A DNA stretch of 64,000 nucleotides from Blastopirellula sediminis. GTDB taxonomy: Bacteria; Planctomycetota; Planctomycetia; Pirellulales; Pirellulaceae. A program made the position numbers and the translations under genes. Every line of letters starts with the position of its first letter. Positions within the stretch are counted from its first letter, which is position 1. The stretch spans positions 3,188,720-3,252,719 of the forward strand of contig NZ_JAJKFT010000010.1 of NCBI RefSeq assembly GCF_020966755.1, read 5' to 3'. Shown piece after piece: positions 35,171-43,737 of the stretch. The notes under the pieces are model-generated. The model worked only from the letters and a program-made list of their open reading frames with translations, was not told where the DNA came from and did no database searches.

Positions 35171-35626
35171 TTAGCCAACCTTGCTGGTCGATTTGCTGCT
35201 GACCGACGAACCGGCGTGGTCCTTCAGGATCAGCGAGAGATGGTCGACCCCCTCCTGCTCTTCCAGCAGGATGTCTTCCAGCAGAATCACCAACGGGCGA
35301 TTCTTGCCGTCGACCATCTTCAGCACTTCGGTGTACAGGGCGACCGCTTTCGATTCGAATTCGAGCCCGATTTCGAGCAGCTCGACCAGATCGGTCGACT
35401 GTTTGACCGGGTTGCGCTCGACCGTCGGCACGCCGCCGAGGGCCGAAATCTTTTCGCCGATCTTCTTGGCGTGGCCGAACGATTCCTTGGCGCTGTCCAA
35501 GAACATGTCGGCGTAAACTTCTCGCATCAGGCCGGTAACGACGAAACCAGCTTGCGAATACTGAGCGACGCCGGTCCATTCGTGCCGCAAAATGTCGTTC
35601 ATCTTGTCAATGACTGCTTGGTCCAT
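35171..35626 (-). CDS. Ferritin-like protein (bacterioferritin/Dps type)
   Basis: 151 residues from ATG 35626, preceded by AGGGAG; the in-frame ATG at 35686 lacks one. A four-helix ferritin-like domain with diiron-type ligands: E in LRHEWTGVAQYSQ, E and H in DSAKESFGHAKK, E in LEFESKAVALYTE and E/H in EEQEGVDHLSLIL. The C-terminus is a Ser/Lys tail. Likely iron storage or oxidative-stress protection in the cytoplasm. The bacterioferritin heme Met is not evident. Confidence 0.8.
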   Translation of the reverse strand: MDQAVIDKMNDILRHEWTGVAQYSQAGFVVTGLMREVYADMFLDSAKESFGHAKKIGEKISALGGVPTVERNPVKQSTDLVELLEIGLEFESKAVALYTEVLKMVDGKNRPLVILLEDILLEEQEGVDHLSLILKDHAGSSVSSKSTSKVG

Positions 35627-35725
35627 GGCGAAATCTCCCTTGCTAGGCGTATGTCTTGCTGGCGGCAGGCGTCGATCGGAAATCAAACGCCCTTTGGCTC
35701 GCGGTTAGTCTCAACTTCTACTTTC

Positions 35726-35753
35726 ATCCTAGCGTTCTTTCGGCAGCTGTCGA
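35726..35753 (-). promoter_or_regulatory. Possible promoter of the ferritin-like gene
   Basis: On the minus strand TCGACA (35753-35748), 16 bases, then TAGGAT (35731-35726): 5/6 and 4/6 matches. It is ~100 bases before the ATG. Nothing else was recognised in the 347-base gap up to the permease gene at 35974. Confidence 0.3.
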
Positions 35754-35973
35754 GGAGCGACTAAGTCTATACGACGTAGGAGCTTAGTTTTCTGCGAAAA
35801 GATAGCCTGTCTCATTTGCGCCTCGTTGGAGGCCGCCAGAATCAGGAATCCAATCTCAATAAGTTTCCGCTTCTCGGATATCTACTGACAAAGTGGTGGG
35901 CGTAGCGGCGAACGACTGCTTACAATGACGCCAGAATCTTGTTTAGCCGACCGCGGACGGAGCGAACGCCTGG

Positions 35974-37641
35974 ATGTACCTCGTTGAAAATCCCGTGCTG
36001 CAGCGGGAATTGTTGGTCAATTTGCGAACGGTTCGCTCGTTCGTGCTCTTATTCCTGTTTCACGTTTTGTTGGCCGGCGTCGTCTACGCCGCATGGCCGC
36101 AGGTAGAACGTTGGGACCCTGAAGGGAATCGAGCCGAAGCGCAGAAGCTGTTCAATCTCTTCTTCCTCGGCGAGTTCATCCTGGCGTCGATGATGGCGCC
36201 CAGTTTCGCAGCCGGAACGCTGACCGGCGAGAAAGAACGCAAGACTTACGAAATGCTGTTGGCCAGCCCGCTGCGACCAGGGGCGATCGTCATCGGCAAG
36301 TTGATGGCGTCGCTCGCGCACTTGGCGCTGTTGATATTCACCTCGCTGCCGATCGTGCTGTTATGTCTGCCGCTGGGGGGCGTCTCGCTGTACGAAGTGA
36401 TCGCCGCCTACTTTCTGCTAATGGTGGCGGTCGCCACCTTCGGCATGATCAGCATCGCATGCAGCAGTTATTTCCAGCGGACCGCTTCGTCGCTGGTCGT
36501 TTCGTACTTGATCATCCTCCCGATCGCACTGGTCGGGGCGATGTTCTGGCAATCGTTTCAGGGACAAGGCGCCGCGCGTCTCGTGGTGTTGTTATCGCTC
36601 GTCCCGATCTCTTCGGTAGTGATCTGTTTGATTTTGTACGCGGTCACCTCTCGGCGACTGCTGTATCCGCCGGATGTCGGTAGCGAAGGCGGCGAAGTGG
36701 TCGACCTCGACAAAGAAGCGGAAGAAGCGGTCGGGCTGGTGATCCAGCGCGATCAGTTGCCCGATCGCCTGTTTGCGCCGCCGAAACGAACCAAACTGCT
36801 CGAAGACAACGCCAATCCGGTCTACGAGAAAGAGATCCACAGCGAAATCTTCGCCCAAGGGACGTTGATGCTGCGGGTCGTGATCCAGGTCAGCATGGTG
36901 CTGGCGATTCCGCTGATGGCGATCTGCCTGTACATCTGGCCCCACAACGCACCGTACTATATTTCGTACGTCGTGCTGTTCAACATGCTGGTCGGCCCGG
37001 TCTTCTCGGCCGGCAGCATTACTTCGGAACGAGAACGTCAAACGCTCGACTTGCTGCTGACGACCGAGATCTCGCCGTGGCAGATTCTCTCGGGCAAGCT
37101 GTTGGCCGGTTTGCGCGTTTCGACGGTGCTCACCGCGTTTCTGCTCTGGCCGCTGCTGTTGGCCTGTGTGATGGTTTCCCACTATTGGGAAAACTTTACG
37201 TCGGTGCTCGGCTATCTGCTGATCATCGCGCTGACTTGCTTCACGACGTCGATGCTGGCCCTCTTCTCATCGGTGAACTTCCGCAAGACGGCCCACAGCC
37301 TGATGACGACCTACCTGGTGATCATCGTGATGTTCGCCGGGCCGCTGGCCTTCGCCTACTTCGCCGACCTGGCGTTTGGGCATACTCCGCCCGACGCACC
37401 GGCGGAAGTTATCGCGACTAATGACGCGATTGTGACGTGGGCAGATCGGCTGACGATCATGAGCCCGTTCGCCGCGACGTGGAACGTGCCGATGCACTTT
37501 CAAGCTGGCGATCAGGGACAGAGCATCGACGGCAGCTGGCAAAAATTCGGCTACTACGCGGCGTTTACGGCGCTATTGAATTTAACGCTGTTCTGTTCGA
37601 TGACCTGGCTCTTCAACCGTCGGTGGCGCGTCGCCGAATAG
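35974..37641 (+). CDS. ABC-2 type transporter permease, double module
   Basis: 555 residues with two six-helix ABC-2 halves. The first is residues ~1-240: NPVLQRELLVNLRTVRSF, then ASMMAPSFAAGTLTGEKERKTYEMLLASPLRP. The second is ~275-555: NPVYEKEIHSE, then GPVFSAGSITSERERQTLDLLLTTEISPWQILSGKLL. The repeated 'E+ER+T.+.LL.(T/S)' coupling-helix motif shows internal duplication. The linker (~235-275) is acidic and cytoplasmic. The cognate ATPase is not encoded in this window, since both neighbours are unrelated and on the other strand or of other families. Substrate unknown; gliding/exopolysaccharide-type exporters have similar permeases. Confidence 0.85.
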   Translation: MYLVENPVLQRELLVNLRTVRSFVLLFLFHVLLAGVVYAAWPQVERWDPEGNRAEAQKLFNLFFLGEFILASMMAPSFAAGTLTGEKERKTYEMLLASPLRPGAIVIGKLMASLAHLALLIFTSLPIVLLCLPLGGVSLYEVIAAYFLLMVAVATFGMISIACSSYFQRTASSLVVSYLIILPIALVGAMFWQSFQGQGAARLVVLLSLVPISSVVICLILYAVTSRRLLYPPDVGSEGGEVVDLDKEAEEAVGLVIQRDQLPDRLFAPPKRTKLLEDNANPVYEKEIHSEIFAQGTLMLRVVIQVSMVLAIPLMAICLYIWPHNAPYYISYVVLFNMLVGPVFSAGSITSERERQTLDLLLTTEISPWQILSGKLLAGLRVSTVLTAFLLWPLLLACVMVSHYWENFTSVLGYLLIIALTCFTTSMLALFSSVNFRKTAHSLMTTYLVIIVMFAGPLAFAYFADLAFGHTPPDAPAEVIATNDAIVTWADRLTIMSPFAATWNVPMHFQAGDQGQSIDGSWQKFGYYAAFTALLNLTLFCSMTWLFNRRWRVAE

Positions 37642-37666
37642 CGACTTGCTCGTCGGAGAACTTTGC

Positions 37667-38173
37667 TTAGTCGTATTGCAGCGGGTTGGCGCCGACGGTC
37701 TCGTTACCCCCCATCATCCGAAGCGGATTGAGGACCGAGCCAAACATGTCGTCCATTGAGTTCGAGGTGTCCTTCAGGATCACGACGCGATCGCCGGGAC
37801 GGAGCGAGTAGTCATATTCCATCGGCACTTGTTTGCCGACATGGTCGTAGCCGGAGACCAGCTTTTGCGGCGGAGCGCCGGGATAGGCCGGCAAGCGAGA
37901 GACCGCGACGTGGAAGCGGCTGAACTTTCTGTTGGCTCGAGACGCTTCAATCGCCGTCTGCACGGTCGCCCCTTCGGTCAGCGGCAACTTCTTCGTTTCG
38001 CCGCGGTGGTTTTCGTCGAGGATTTCGACGATGTACTGCGGGCCCTGCTCCACTTTCGCGGCGTCGGCGTCGGATTTATTCATCATTGGCAGCGTGGTGC
38101 AGCCGCTGCCGACCAGCAGGATCGCCAGAACAGGAAACGTAAAGAGCGGCAGTCGTCTCGATTCGGTTTGCAT
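37667..38173 (-). CDS. Lipoprotein with beta-grasp/SLBB-like domain
   Basis: 168 residues from ATG 38173, which begins a lipoprotein signal with lipobox VGSGC (~21-25); a longer frame reaches 38248. The body (LTEGATVQTAIEASRANRKFSRFHVAVSR, then YDYSLRPGDRVVILKD) resembles the SLBB/beta-grasp fold of polysaccharide-export lipoproteins, especially the closing LRPGDRVVI. No export partner lies nearby. Function open. Confidence 0.65.
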   Translation of the reverse strand: MQTESRRLPLFTFPVLAILLVGSGCTTLPMMNKSDADAAKVEQGPQYIVEILDENHRGETKKLPLTEGATVQTAIEASRANRKFSRFHVAVSRLPAYPGAPPQKLVSGYDHVGKQVPMEYDYSLRPGDRVVILKDTSNSMDDMFGSVLNPLRMMGGNETVGANPLQYD

Positions 38174-38317
38174 GTGCGTCGATCCTTCCCTGGGGGCCGG
38201 TGCTAGCAACGAGGATTCCTTTCCTCTCACCGGCATATCATTTCGCATCGACAGATTGCGCGGCAGACTTTAACGATTAGCGGAAATTTGCCGCTGCGTG
38301 CTGTCGGCGCCAGCAGA

Positions 38318-39286
38318 TCAGGCGACGGCAGGTTCGGCCGTCGACCGATGCAAGCGTTCCATGATCGCCATTTCGACGCGGCGAATAATCCACGGCGAAA
38401 TGAACGCCATATTCGCGATCAGCATCGCGAGACCGAACGTGATCATCCCCATGCAGATCGCGATGCCGAGGTGAAGCGGGATCGCCATGAAGATGACCAG
38501 CGGACGGGTCAGCCGCGGCCAGACTAGCGCCACGTAAGAAACTTCCCAGGCCAAGCTGATCTGCGTCAGCAGATTGATCAAGATCGGGTAGGCGGCCAGC
38601 CAAGTCATGTCGAGCGATTGGTATTCGGAGTTCGCCACCGCGCCCCACATCGCCGAACCGTCCCACCACGTTTCGCCGCCGAGTTTGCTCAGCCCGGCGA
38701 ACATGTAGATGATGCACATATGGATCTGAATTAGGCGAATCGAGATATTGGCGACGGTGCTTTCGCGCGGTCCATCCATCCGGACGTTCCGCTTTCGCTT
38801 CAGCCAATAGTCGACGCTGTACGCTTCGCCTGCGGCGCCAAGCATCATGTAAGTGGCGAGCATCGCGTTGACCTGATCGAGACCGAACAACGCGCCTGGC
38901 ACTCGATGGACGTAGCTGATCGTGATGATAAAGGTCAGAACGCCGGTGATCCGCGTATAAGAGCCGACCATAAACATCGCCAGGATGACCAGTGCGATGA
39001 TATGTGCGGTCCAGAGGAGCGCCGGCGAATCGTCGATTAGCGGCAAATAGCTCCACGCGAACGGACTTTGTCCTTGCATGCGACTGGTCAGATCTTGCGA
39101 GAAACGACCTTCGGCGCCCATAAAGCCGTACAGGTCGATCGACCAGACCAGATGCGTGTAGAAGATCATCGCGCCGCCGAGGACGCGAATCACGCCCAGG
39201 GTCGCCGGATCGGTCGGCGTGAACCAGAAGCGGTTCCAGCCGTCGACGACGCCGCGATACAGTTCGTGGAGATACTCGCGAATCAT
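38318..39286 (-). CDS. HTTM-domain integral membrane protein
   Basis: 322 residues with about seven to eight hydrophobic helices. It matches the HTTM (vitamin-K-dependent gamma-carboxylase-like) family: FWFTPTDPATLGVIRVLGGAMIFYTHLVW at the start, SYVHRVPGALFGLDQVNAMLATYMMLG in the centre and RLIQIHMCIIYMFAGLSKLGGETWWDG, which carries the family's Gln/His and K-x-G-x-x-W-x-x-G. Known: eukaryotic VKGC carboxylates Glu residues; bacterial HTTM proteins are poorly characterised. The start overlaps the stop of the 261-residue partner gene by 4 bases, so they are made together. Confidence 0.85.
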   Translation of the reverse strand: MIREYLHELYRGVVDGWNRFWFTPTDPATLGVIRVLGGAMIFYTHLVWSIDLYGFMGAEGRFSQDLTSRMQGQSPFAWSYLPLIDDSPALLWTAHIIALVILAMFMVGSYTRITGVLTFIITISYVHRVPGALFGLDQVNAMLATYMMLGAAGEAYSVDYWLKRKRNVRMDGPRESTVANISIRLIQIHMCIIYMFAGLSKLGGETWWDGSAMWGAVANSEYQSLDMTWLAAYPILINLLTQISLAWEVSYVALVWPRLTRPLVIFMAIPLHLGIAICMGMITFGLAMLIANMAFISPWIIRRVEMAIMERLHRSTAEPAVA

Positions 39287-40068
39287 ATTTCTTCAGCCTC
39301 TTTCGGCGGAGCGGCGATCGTAGCGGGGACGGCCGGAGTTTTGGGGGCTGTCGGAAGAGCCTCCTTCTTCACCATGTCGTCTCGCTGATAAATGCCCACT
39401 TCGCGTTCGCGATAAAGCGAGGGATCGGAAAGGGGCATGCCTTCGGCGACGTCGAGCGGATGCGGAATGCCATGTTCGATCAGGATCAACTTCACCTGGG
39501 GAGCGTCGTAGTGATACGCCAGGTAACGAGCGATCGATTCAAAATAAGAGTCGCGAAGGCGAACCGCCTTTTCATAGCTGGCTCGCACGTCGGCCGGCGC
39601 GTCGGCCGGAGGGGCTTCGGCGGGAATGCTGGTGACGTTGTTCAGCGACTCGCTGATCATGAAGTGGCGATGATAGAGAAGTCGCGGCCAATGAACTTCG
39701 AGATTGGGAAACCGCCCTTCCCCGAGCTTCTTGCCATCGGCGTCGAGCAACTCGTAGCGAACCAGATGGCTGGCTCCAGGGTTCGGCGCGAAGAATCGGT
39801 AGCCGTGATCCTTGAGAAATACGGTCCGCAGATAAGGTTCGTACAGCTTCTCGACCTGTTGCGACAGATAGCTGGACGGAGGGGGCGAAGCCCACGGTCC
39901 GACGAACAATGCGGTCACATGGAGCAGGATGAATACGCTGACCCAGCCACGAACGGCGCCGCTCCAGACGATCCGCGGCTGCGGCCGGGGCTCGGGCGTC
40001 GCCGCAGAGACCGAGATGCTCGGTGTCGGGGCGGCCGGCGGCTGAGGACTTCTGCGGAGCTTCGCCAT
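39283..40068 (-). CDS. Membrane-anchored partner of the HTTM protein
   Basis: 261 residues. A Pro-rich cytoplasmic N-terminus is followed by one membrane helix (GWVSVFILLHVTALFVGPW, ~40-58). The extracytoplasmic part contains YLSQQVEKLYEPYLRTVFLKDHGYRFFAPNPG, where the FFAPNPG motif is typical of proteins encoded next to HTTM genes, then HLVRYELLDADGKKLGEGRFP, a stretch of two to three helices and a Pro/Ala-rich end. Translationally coupled (ATGA) to the HTTM gene. Probably a dedicated partner or substrate-presenting subunit; no enzymatic motif seen. Confidence 0.7.
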   Translation of the reverse strand: MAKLRRSPQPPAAPTPSISVSAATPEPRPQPRIVWSGAVRGWVSVFILLHVTALFVGPWASPPPSSYLSQQVEKLYEPYLRTVFLKDHGYRFFAPNPGASHLVRYELLDADGKKLGEGRFPNLEVHWPRLLYHRHFMISESLNNVTSIPAEAPPADAPADVRASYEKAVRLRDSYFESIARYLAYHYDAPQVKLILIEHGIPHPLDVAEGMPLSDPSLYREREVGIYQRDDMVKKEALPTAPKTPAVPATIAAPPKEAEEI

Positions 40069-40160
40069 GACGAACGGTTCGGCGTTAAATGCGTGTTGCG
40101 AACGGAAGGTTTGACACGCATTTTTATCGACCAGATTCGGCTGATATTCCCGCTGGGCGC

Positions 40161-40201
40161 AAAAAGAGACCCTCGCAGCGGAAAGTCCGATTACGAGGGT
40201 C
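40161..40201 (-). terminator. Rho-independent terminator of the TIGR03000 gene
   Basis: Read leftward, GACCCTCG (40201-40194) pairs with CGAGGGTC (40175-40168) around an 18-base loop and is followed by TCTTTTT. It lies 37 bases behind the stop codon at 40238. Confidence 0.8.
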
Positions 40202-40237
40202 CTATGGTTTATTCAGATTGTCTGCGAAGCGATTCGC

Positions 40238-41272
40238 TTACTTGGCCGAGGCCAGTTCGGTCGAATCGAAATCGAACGTGATGTTGCGATCTTCGCCGGC
40301 GGCCAGGTTGATCACCTTTTCTTTGGTGATATCACGGCCGTCCTTGTTGACGGTCACCAGGATCGTGTAGTTGTTCCACACGTCCCCCTGCTTCAGGGAA
40401 GCGGTGTTGTAGGTGCGAAGTTCACCGGTCGAGGCGGTGTCGTTACCGGCCAGCGTCACTTTGGCGTTGGCGGGAACGTGCAGGGTCAGCTTGGTGTCGA
40501 CCGGATCGCTGGCGATCTGCTCTTCACCCGAACCATTGAACTCGAACGAGACGTTGGCCGAGTCGCCGCCGCCCAGTTGAACTTCCTTGGTTTCGATCAC
40601 TTTCTTGCCGTCGACGACCGATTCGGCACGCAACTGATAGACGTACTTGAAGCCCGGCATCAGGTTACGCGAAACGAAGCGACGATTCAGGCCTTCACTC
40701 GTCGTGGCTTTGCCGTTGACGAAGACCTTGGTTTCGGCCGGAACGTTGACGTTGATGATCGCGTCGCTCTGGGCGCTGGTCATCGGGGTCGGCATGGTCG
40801 ATTCAGCCGGAGCCGGAGTGGCCGGAGTCCCGGAGGACGGAGCTTCGTAGTAGTAGCTGCCGCCGTAGGTACCCGAGCTACCGCCGCTCGAACCGCCCGA
40901 GCTTCCGCCGCTCGAGTAGTAACCGCTCGAACCGCCCGAGCTACCGCCGCTCGAGTAGTAGCTGCGATAGTACTTGTGAGCGCGGTGATGCTGGATCAGA
41001 CGGCTGATCAAGCCGCCGCTGCTGCCCGAGCTTCCGCCGCTCGAGTAATAGCCGCTGGAACCGCCCGAGCTACCCGAGCTTCCGCCGCTGGAATAGTAAC
41101 CGCCGCTCGATCCCCAACTGCCGGAGCTGCCGCCGCTGGAACCCCAGCTGCCCGAGCTTCCGCCGCTCGATCCGCCCCACCAACCATGCCAACCGGCCTG
41201 AGCCGTGGTCGACATGCATCCGATCGCCATAACGGCGGCCATCGCAGCCGCCTTGTGTCCTAGCCTCGCCAT
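40238..41272 (-). CDS. TIGR03000 protein with Gly-Ser-Ser-Gly repeat region
   Basis: 344 residues. Signal peptide to ~26 (IGCMSTTAQA|GWHGWW). Residues ~30-145 are low-complexity repeats of GGSSGS, with WGSSGG and YYSSGG variants. Two TIGR03000 domains follow, a planctomycete-specific beta-sandwich: the first with INVNVPAETKVFVNGKATTSEGLNRRFVS (~170-250) and the second with LTLHVPANAKVTLAGNDTAST (~265-340). Probably a cell-surface or envelope protein, with the aromatic Tyr/Trp residues in a flexible repeat acting as an adhesive or spacer. A 17-base hairpin (41324-41340, TGCTGGC-GGC-GCCAGCA) lies in its leader. Confidence 0.85.
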   Translation of the reverse strand: MARLGHKAAAMAAVMAIGCMSTTAQAGWHGWWGGSSGGSSGSWGSSGGSSGSWGSSGGYYSSGGSSGSSGGSSGYYSSGGSSGSSGGLISRLIQHHRAHKYYRSYYSSGGSSGGSSGYYSSGGSSGGSSGGSSGTYGGSYYYEAPSSGTPATPAPAESTMPTPMTSAQSDAIINVNVPAETKVFVNGKATTSEGLNRRFVSRNLMPGFKYVYQLRAESVVDGKKVIETKEVQLGGGDSANVSFEFNGSGEEQIASDPVDTKLTLHVPANAKVTLAGNDTASTGELRTYNTASLKQGDVWNNYTILVTVNKDGRDITKEKVINLAAGEDRNITFDFDSTELASAK

Positions 41273-41351
41273 CTTGCTGTATCTCCTAAGCGTCTGAATC
41301 GTTGTCCGACCGACATGAAATTGTGCTGGCGGCGCCAGCAGCTTTCACTCG

Positions 41352-41379
41352 AACATAACATGCTCTAACTATAGTTCAA
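41352..41379 (-). promoter_or_regulatory. Possible promoter of the TIGR03000 gene
   Basis: On the minus strand TTGAAC (41379-41374), 16 bases, TATGTT (41357-41352), 4/6 matches each. The perfect palindrome AACTATAGTT (41367-41376) overlaps the -35 element. Confidence 0.3.
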
Positions 41380-41480
41380 GCAGAATAGGTAAAATTTGAC
41401 GCCTTGTGAGGCTATTAGAGTTTGGGGCAGATTCTTCATAATGCCCCGTTGACGCCATGTTTACGGAAGATTATGGAGAA

Positions 41481-42695
41481 TTAATCCGTAAGGGGGGTCA
41501 TTTTAACGTCATCGAAGCAAGCCTCGCCGGTTGAGCCAAACAAGCCGATTCGTAGCAGCGCTTCCCTAGCTGCCGGGGGGACCCGAACGGTCTCATCGAT
41601 CTGTTTCCAGTCGCTGTCCGCGAGGAACGGACCGACCACTCCCCGGCCAACGTCGCGGCGAGCCGCATCGTAGAACGTGACGGCGATCATCGGCGCTTCC
41701 CGGCGATCGGGGCCCAGCCCGATGTCCTTGGTTTTGACCCACGCGGTGATACGCAGTTTGTGGACCTTTTCGCCGTCGACGCCAAAGCCTTGCAGCGCCA
41801 TCGACGTCCGGCCAAGATCGCTGTTCTGGAAGCGGACGTACCGTTTCCCTTGCGGCGCATCATCGGCTTCGACCAGCTCAAACAGGCGTTGGTAGTACCA
41901 GCCTGCCATCTGGCCATGCTCTTGCAGATCCGCCTCAAAATCACCGTTGGCGGCGTGCGGATGAAGCGGGTCTGGTTTGACTTCGCGGTTGTCTTCCGCT
42001 TTACCGGTCATCGGGACGAAGAGCGTGGGACGAAGCGCCTCGGAAACGAGCTTGCCGTCCTTCTTCGTAAACAGGTAGAGAACCTGCTGGTAGCGTTCGC
42101 CGACCGGAATCACCATTCGGCCCCCTTCCCGCAACTGATCGATCAGCGGTTGCGGCGGCTTTTCCGGGGAACAGGTGACGATGATCTTGTCGAACGGCGC
42201 GTGCTCGGCCCAACCCTGGTAGCCGTCGCCGATCTTCGTATGGACGTTGTTATAGCCAAGGCGCCGGAGCGTGCGGGAGGCGCTGCGCCCCAATTCCGGC
42301 ACGATCTCAATCGAATAGACGTCCTTCACCAGCGGGCTAAGCACAGCCGCTTGAAACCCGCTGCCGGTGCCGATTTCCAGCACCTTGTCTTCCGGTTGCG
42401 GTTCAAGCGACTCGGTCATGTACGCGACGATAAACGGCGACGAGATCGTCTGTTGACCGCCGATCGGCAGCGCCATGTCGTAATAGGCTTGCGAGCGATA
42501 CTTGTACGCGACGAACTCATGTCGCGGCGTGTCCATCATTGCCTGGATCACGCGCTGATCACTTACGCCGTTGGCGATCACCGCTTCTTCCACCATGTGG
42601 CGACGAGCGGCGGCGGCAGGATCTTCGGCGACGACCGAGCAAGTCAGCCAGCAAACTAACAGCGGCGTCAGCAGAGCGAATGCGGGGCGTAGCAT
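41481..42695 (-). CDS. Exported protein-L-isoaspartate O-methyltransferase with C-terminal beta-sandwich
   Basis: 404 residues from ATG 42695, which starts a signal peptide (MLRPAFALLTPLLVCWLTCSVVA|ED). The PCMT domain spans ~30-235: TPRHEFVAYKYRSQAYYDMALPIG, GQQTISSPFIVAYM, SAM motif EIGTGSGFQAAVLSPL, then IVTCSPEKPPQPLIDQLREGGRMVIPVG. Residues ~240-404 look like a carbohydrate-binding/galactose-binding beta-sandwich (RYVRFQNSDLGRTSMALQGF, KLRITAWVKTKDIGLGPDRRE, CFDDVKMTPL). Known: PCMT repairs isoaspartyl residues with S-adenosylmethionine, a cytosolic cofactor, so export of one is puzzling. The gene is monocistronic and divergent from the aldolase gene. Confidence 0.8.
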   Translation of the reverse strand: MLRPAFALLTPLLVCWLTCSVVAEDPAAAARRHMVEEAVIANGVSDQRVIQAMMDTPRHEFVAYKYRSQAYYDMALPIGGQQTISSPFIVAYMTESLEPQPEDKVLEIGTGSGFQAAVLSPLVKDVYSIEIVPELGRSASRTLRRLGYNNVHTKIGDGYQGWAEHAPFDKIIVTCSPEKPPQPLIDQLREGGRMVIPVGERYQQVLYLFTKKDGKLVSEALRPTLFVPMTGKAEDNREVKPDPLHPHAANGDFEADLQEHGQMAGWYYQRLFELVEADDAPQGKRYVRFQNSDLGRTSMALQGFGVDGEKVHKLRITAWVKTKDIGLGPDRREAPMIAVTFYDAARRDVGRGVVGPFLADSDWKQIDETVRVPPAAREALLRIGLFGSTGEACFDDVKMTPLTD

Positions 42696-42850
42696 GTGCG
42701 AATTCCTCTCCGGGTGAGGATGATCGGGCGGATTCTGCAATTATACCTTCCGGCAACTCTGGACCGAAAAATCGACCGGCGCTTGCGACGCGCCGGCGAA
42801 TGTGAAACACTTTCGTATCCCCCTCTCCCATCGTAACGAATGGAACGATC

Positions 42851-43648
42851 ATGCGTACGAATCCGGTTAAACGGAAGCTGAAAAACGGCGAGCCCACCTT
42901 TGGCACCTGGCTCTCGCTGGGAGACGTTTACGCGACGCGAACCCTGGCCCGCATGCAATGGGATTGGCTCACGCTCGATATGGAGCACTCGCCGATCGAC
43001 TGGTACCAGGCGGCGATCATCTTTGGCGCCGTCGCCGACGCCGGCGGAGTTCCCCTGGCCCGCGTACCGCGCGGCGACCATGATTTGATCAAGCGAGTGC
43101 TGGATGCCGGCGCATGGGGCATCGTCGTGCCGATGATCGACACCGTCGAACAGGCGAAAGCGGCGATCGCGGCCGCCAAATATCCGCCGCTAGGAGACCG
43201 GAGCGTTGGCGGCGGGATGCACTCGATGAATTTCGACGCATCGCCTGACGCGTATTATGCGGGGGCGAACGACGAGATTCTGGTGGTCTTACAGACCGAA
43301 AGTCCGCGCGGCGTCGCTAATGCGAAAGAGATCTACTCGCTCCCTGGTTGCGACGCCATCTTTATCGGGCCGAATGATCTGTGGGCCCAGATGAAGACGG
43401 TCGAGAATCCCAATCCGACGAAGGAAGGTCACGAGGCGCTGATTCAGCAGGTCATCGCGACCGGTAAGGAAGTCGGAACGCCGACCGGCATGCATGTGAT
43501 GACGGCCGATCAGGCGCTGGTGCGGGCCGAACAAGGAATGCAGTTCATCGCCATCGGCAGCGACGTGCGGATGATGGCGGTCGAAGCGGAAGCGACCCTG
43601 CAGAAACTTCGTCCTGACGACAACGCGGAAAGCGTCGTTAACTACTAG
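42851..43648 (+). CDS. HpcH/HpaI-family 2-keto-3-deoxy-acid aldolase
   Basis: 265 residues. Class II (metal-dependent) aldolase of the HpaI/RhmA/GarL group: [31 protein letters not shown] with the catalytic His, a metal-binding Glu in [16 protein letters not shown] and Asp in [12 protein letters not shown], and the family's [22 protein letters not shown] and GDRSVGGG. Reversibly cleaves a 2-keto-3-deoxy sugar acid to pyruvate and an aldehyde, probably in the catabolism of a uronate or rhamnonate. Not in an operon with other sugar genes, so the exact substrate is open. Confidence 0.9.
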   Translation: MRTNPVKRKLKNGEPTFGTWLSLGDVYATRTLARMQWDWLTLDMEHSPIDWYQAAIIFGAVADAGGVPLARVPRGDHDLIKRVLDAGAWGIVVPMIDTVEQAKAAIAAAKYPPLGDRSVGGGMHSMNFDASPDAYYAGANDEILVVLQTESPRGVANAKEIYSLPGCDAIFIGPNDLWAQMKTVENPNPTKEGHEALIQQVIATGKEVGTPTGMHVMTADQALVRAEQGMQFIAIGSDVRMMAVEAEATLQKLRPDDNAESVVNY

Positions 43649-43658
43649 CAAGAAACGA

Positions 43659-43695
43659 CGAAGGAGAAAGTTCCGCCTGGGCACTTTCTCCTTCG
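43659..43695. terminator. Bidirectional terminator hairpin
   Basis: CGAAGGAGAAAGT (43659-43671) and ACTTTCTCCTTCG (43683-43695) form a perfect 13-bp stem between the convergent aldolase gene (stop 43648) and the WD40-cytochrome gene (stop 43738). No long T-run, but it is the only structure between them. Confidence 0.75.
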
Positions 43696-43737
43696 CAAGT
43701 ATCTGGCAGCTGATTGTCAGCCTTAGTTCACGCGGAC

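Noticed and set aside
35881-35930. CTGACA and TACAAT upstream of the ABC permease as a promoter
   Set aside because: They are about 30 bases apart, far from the 16-18 needed.
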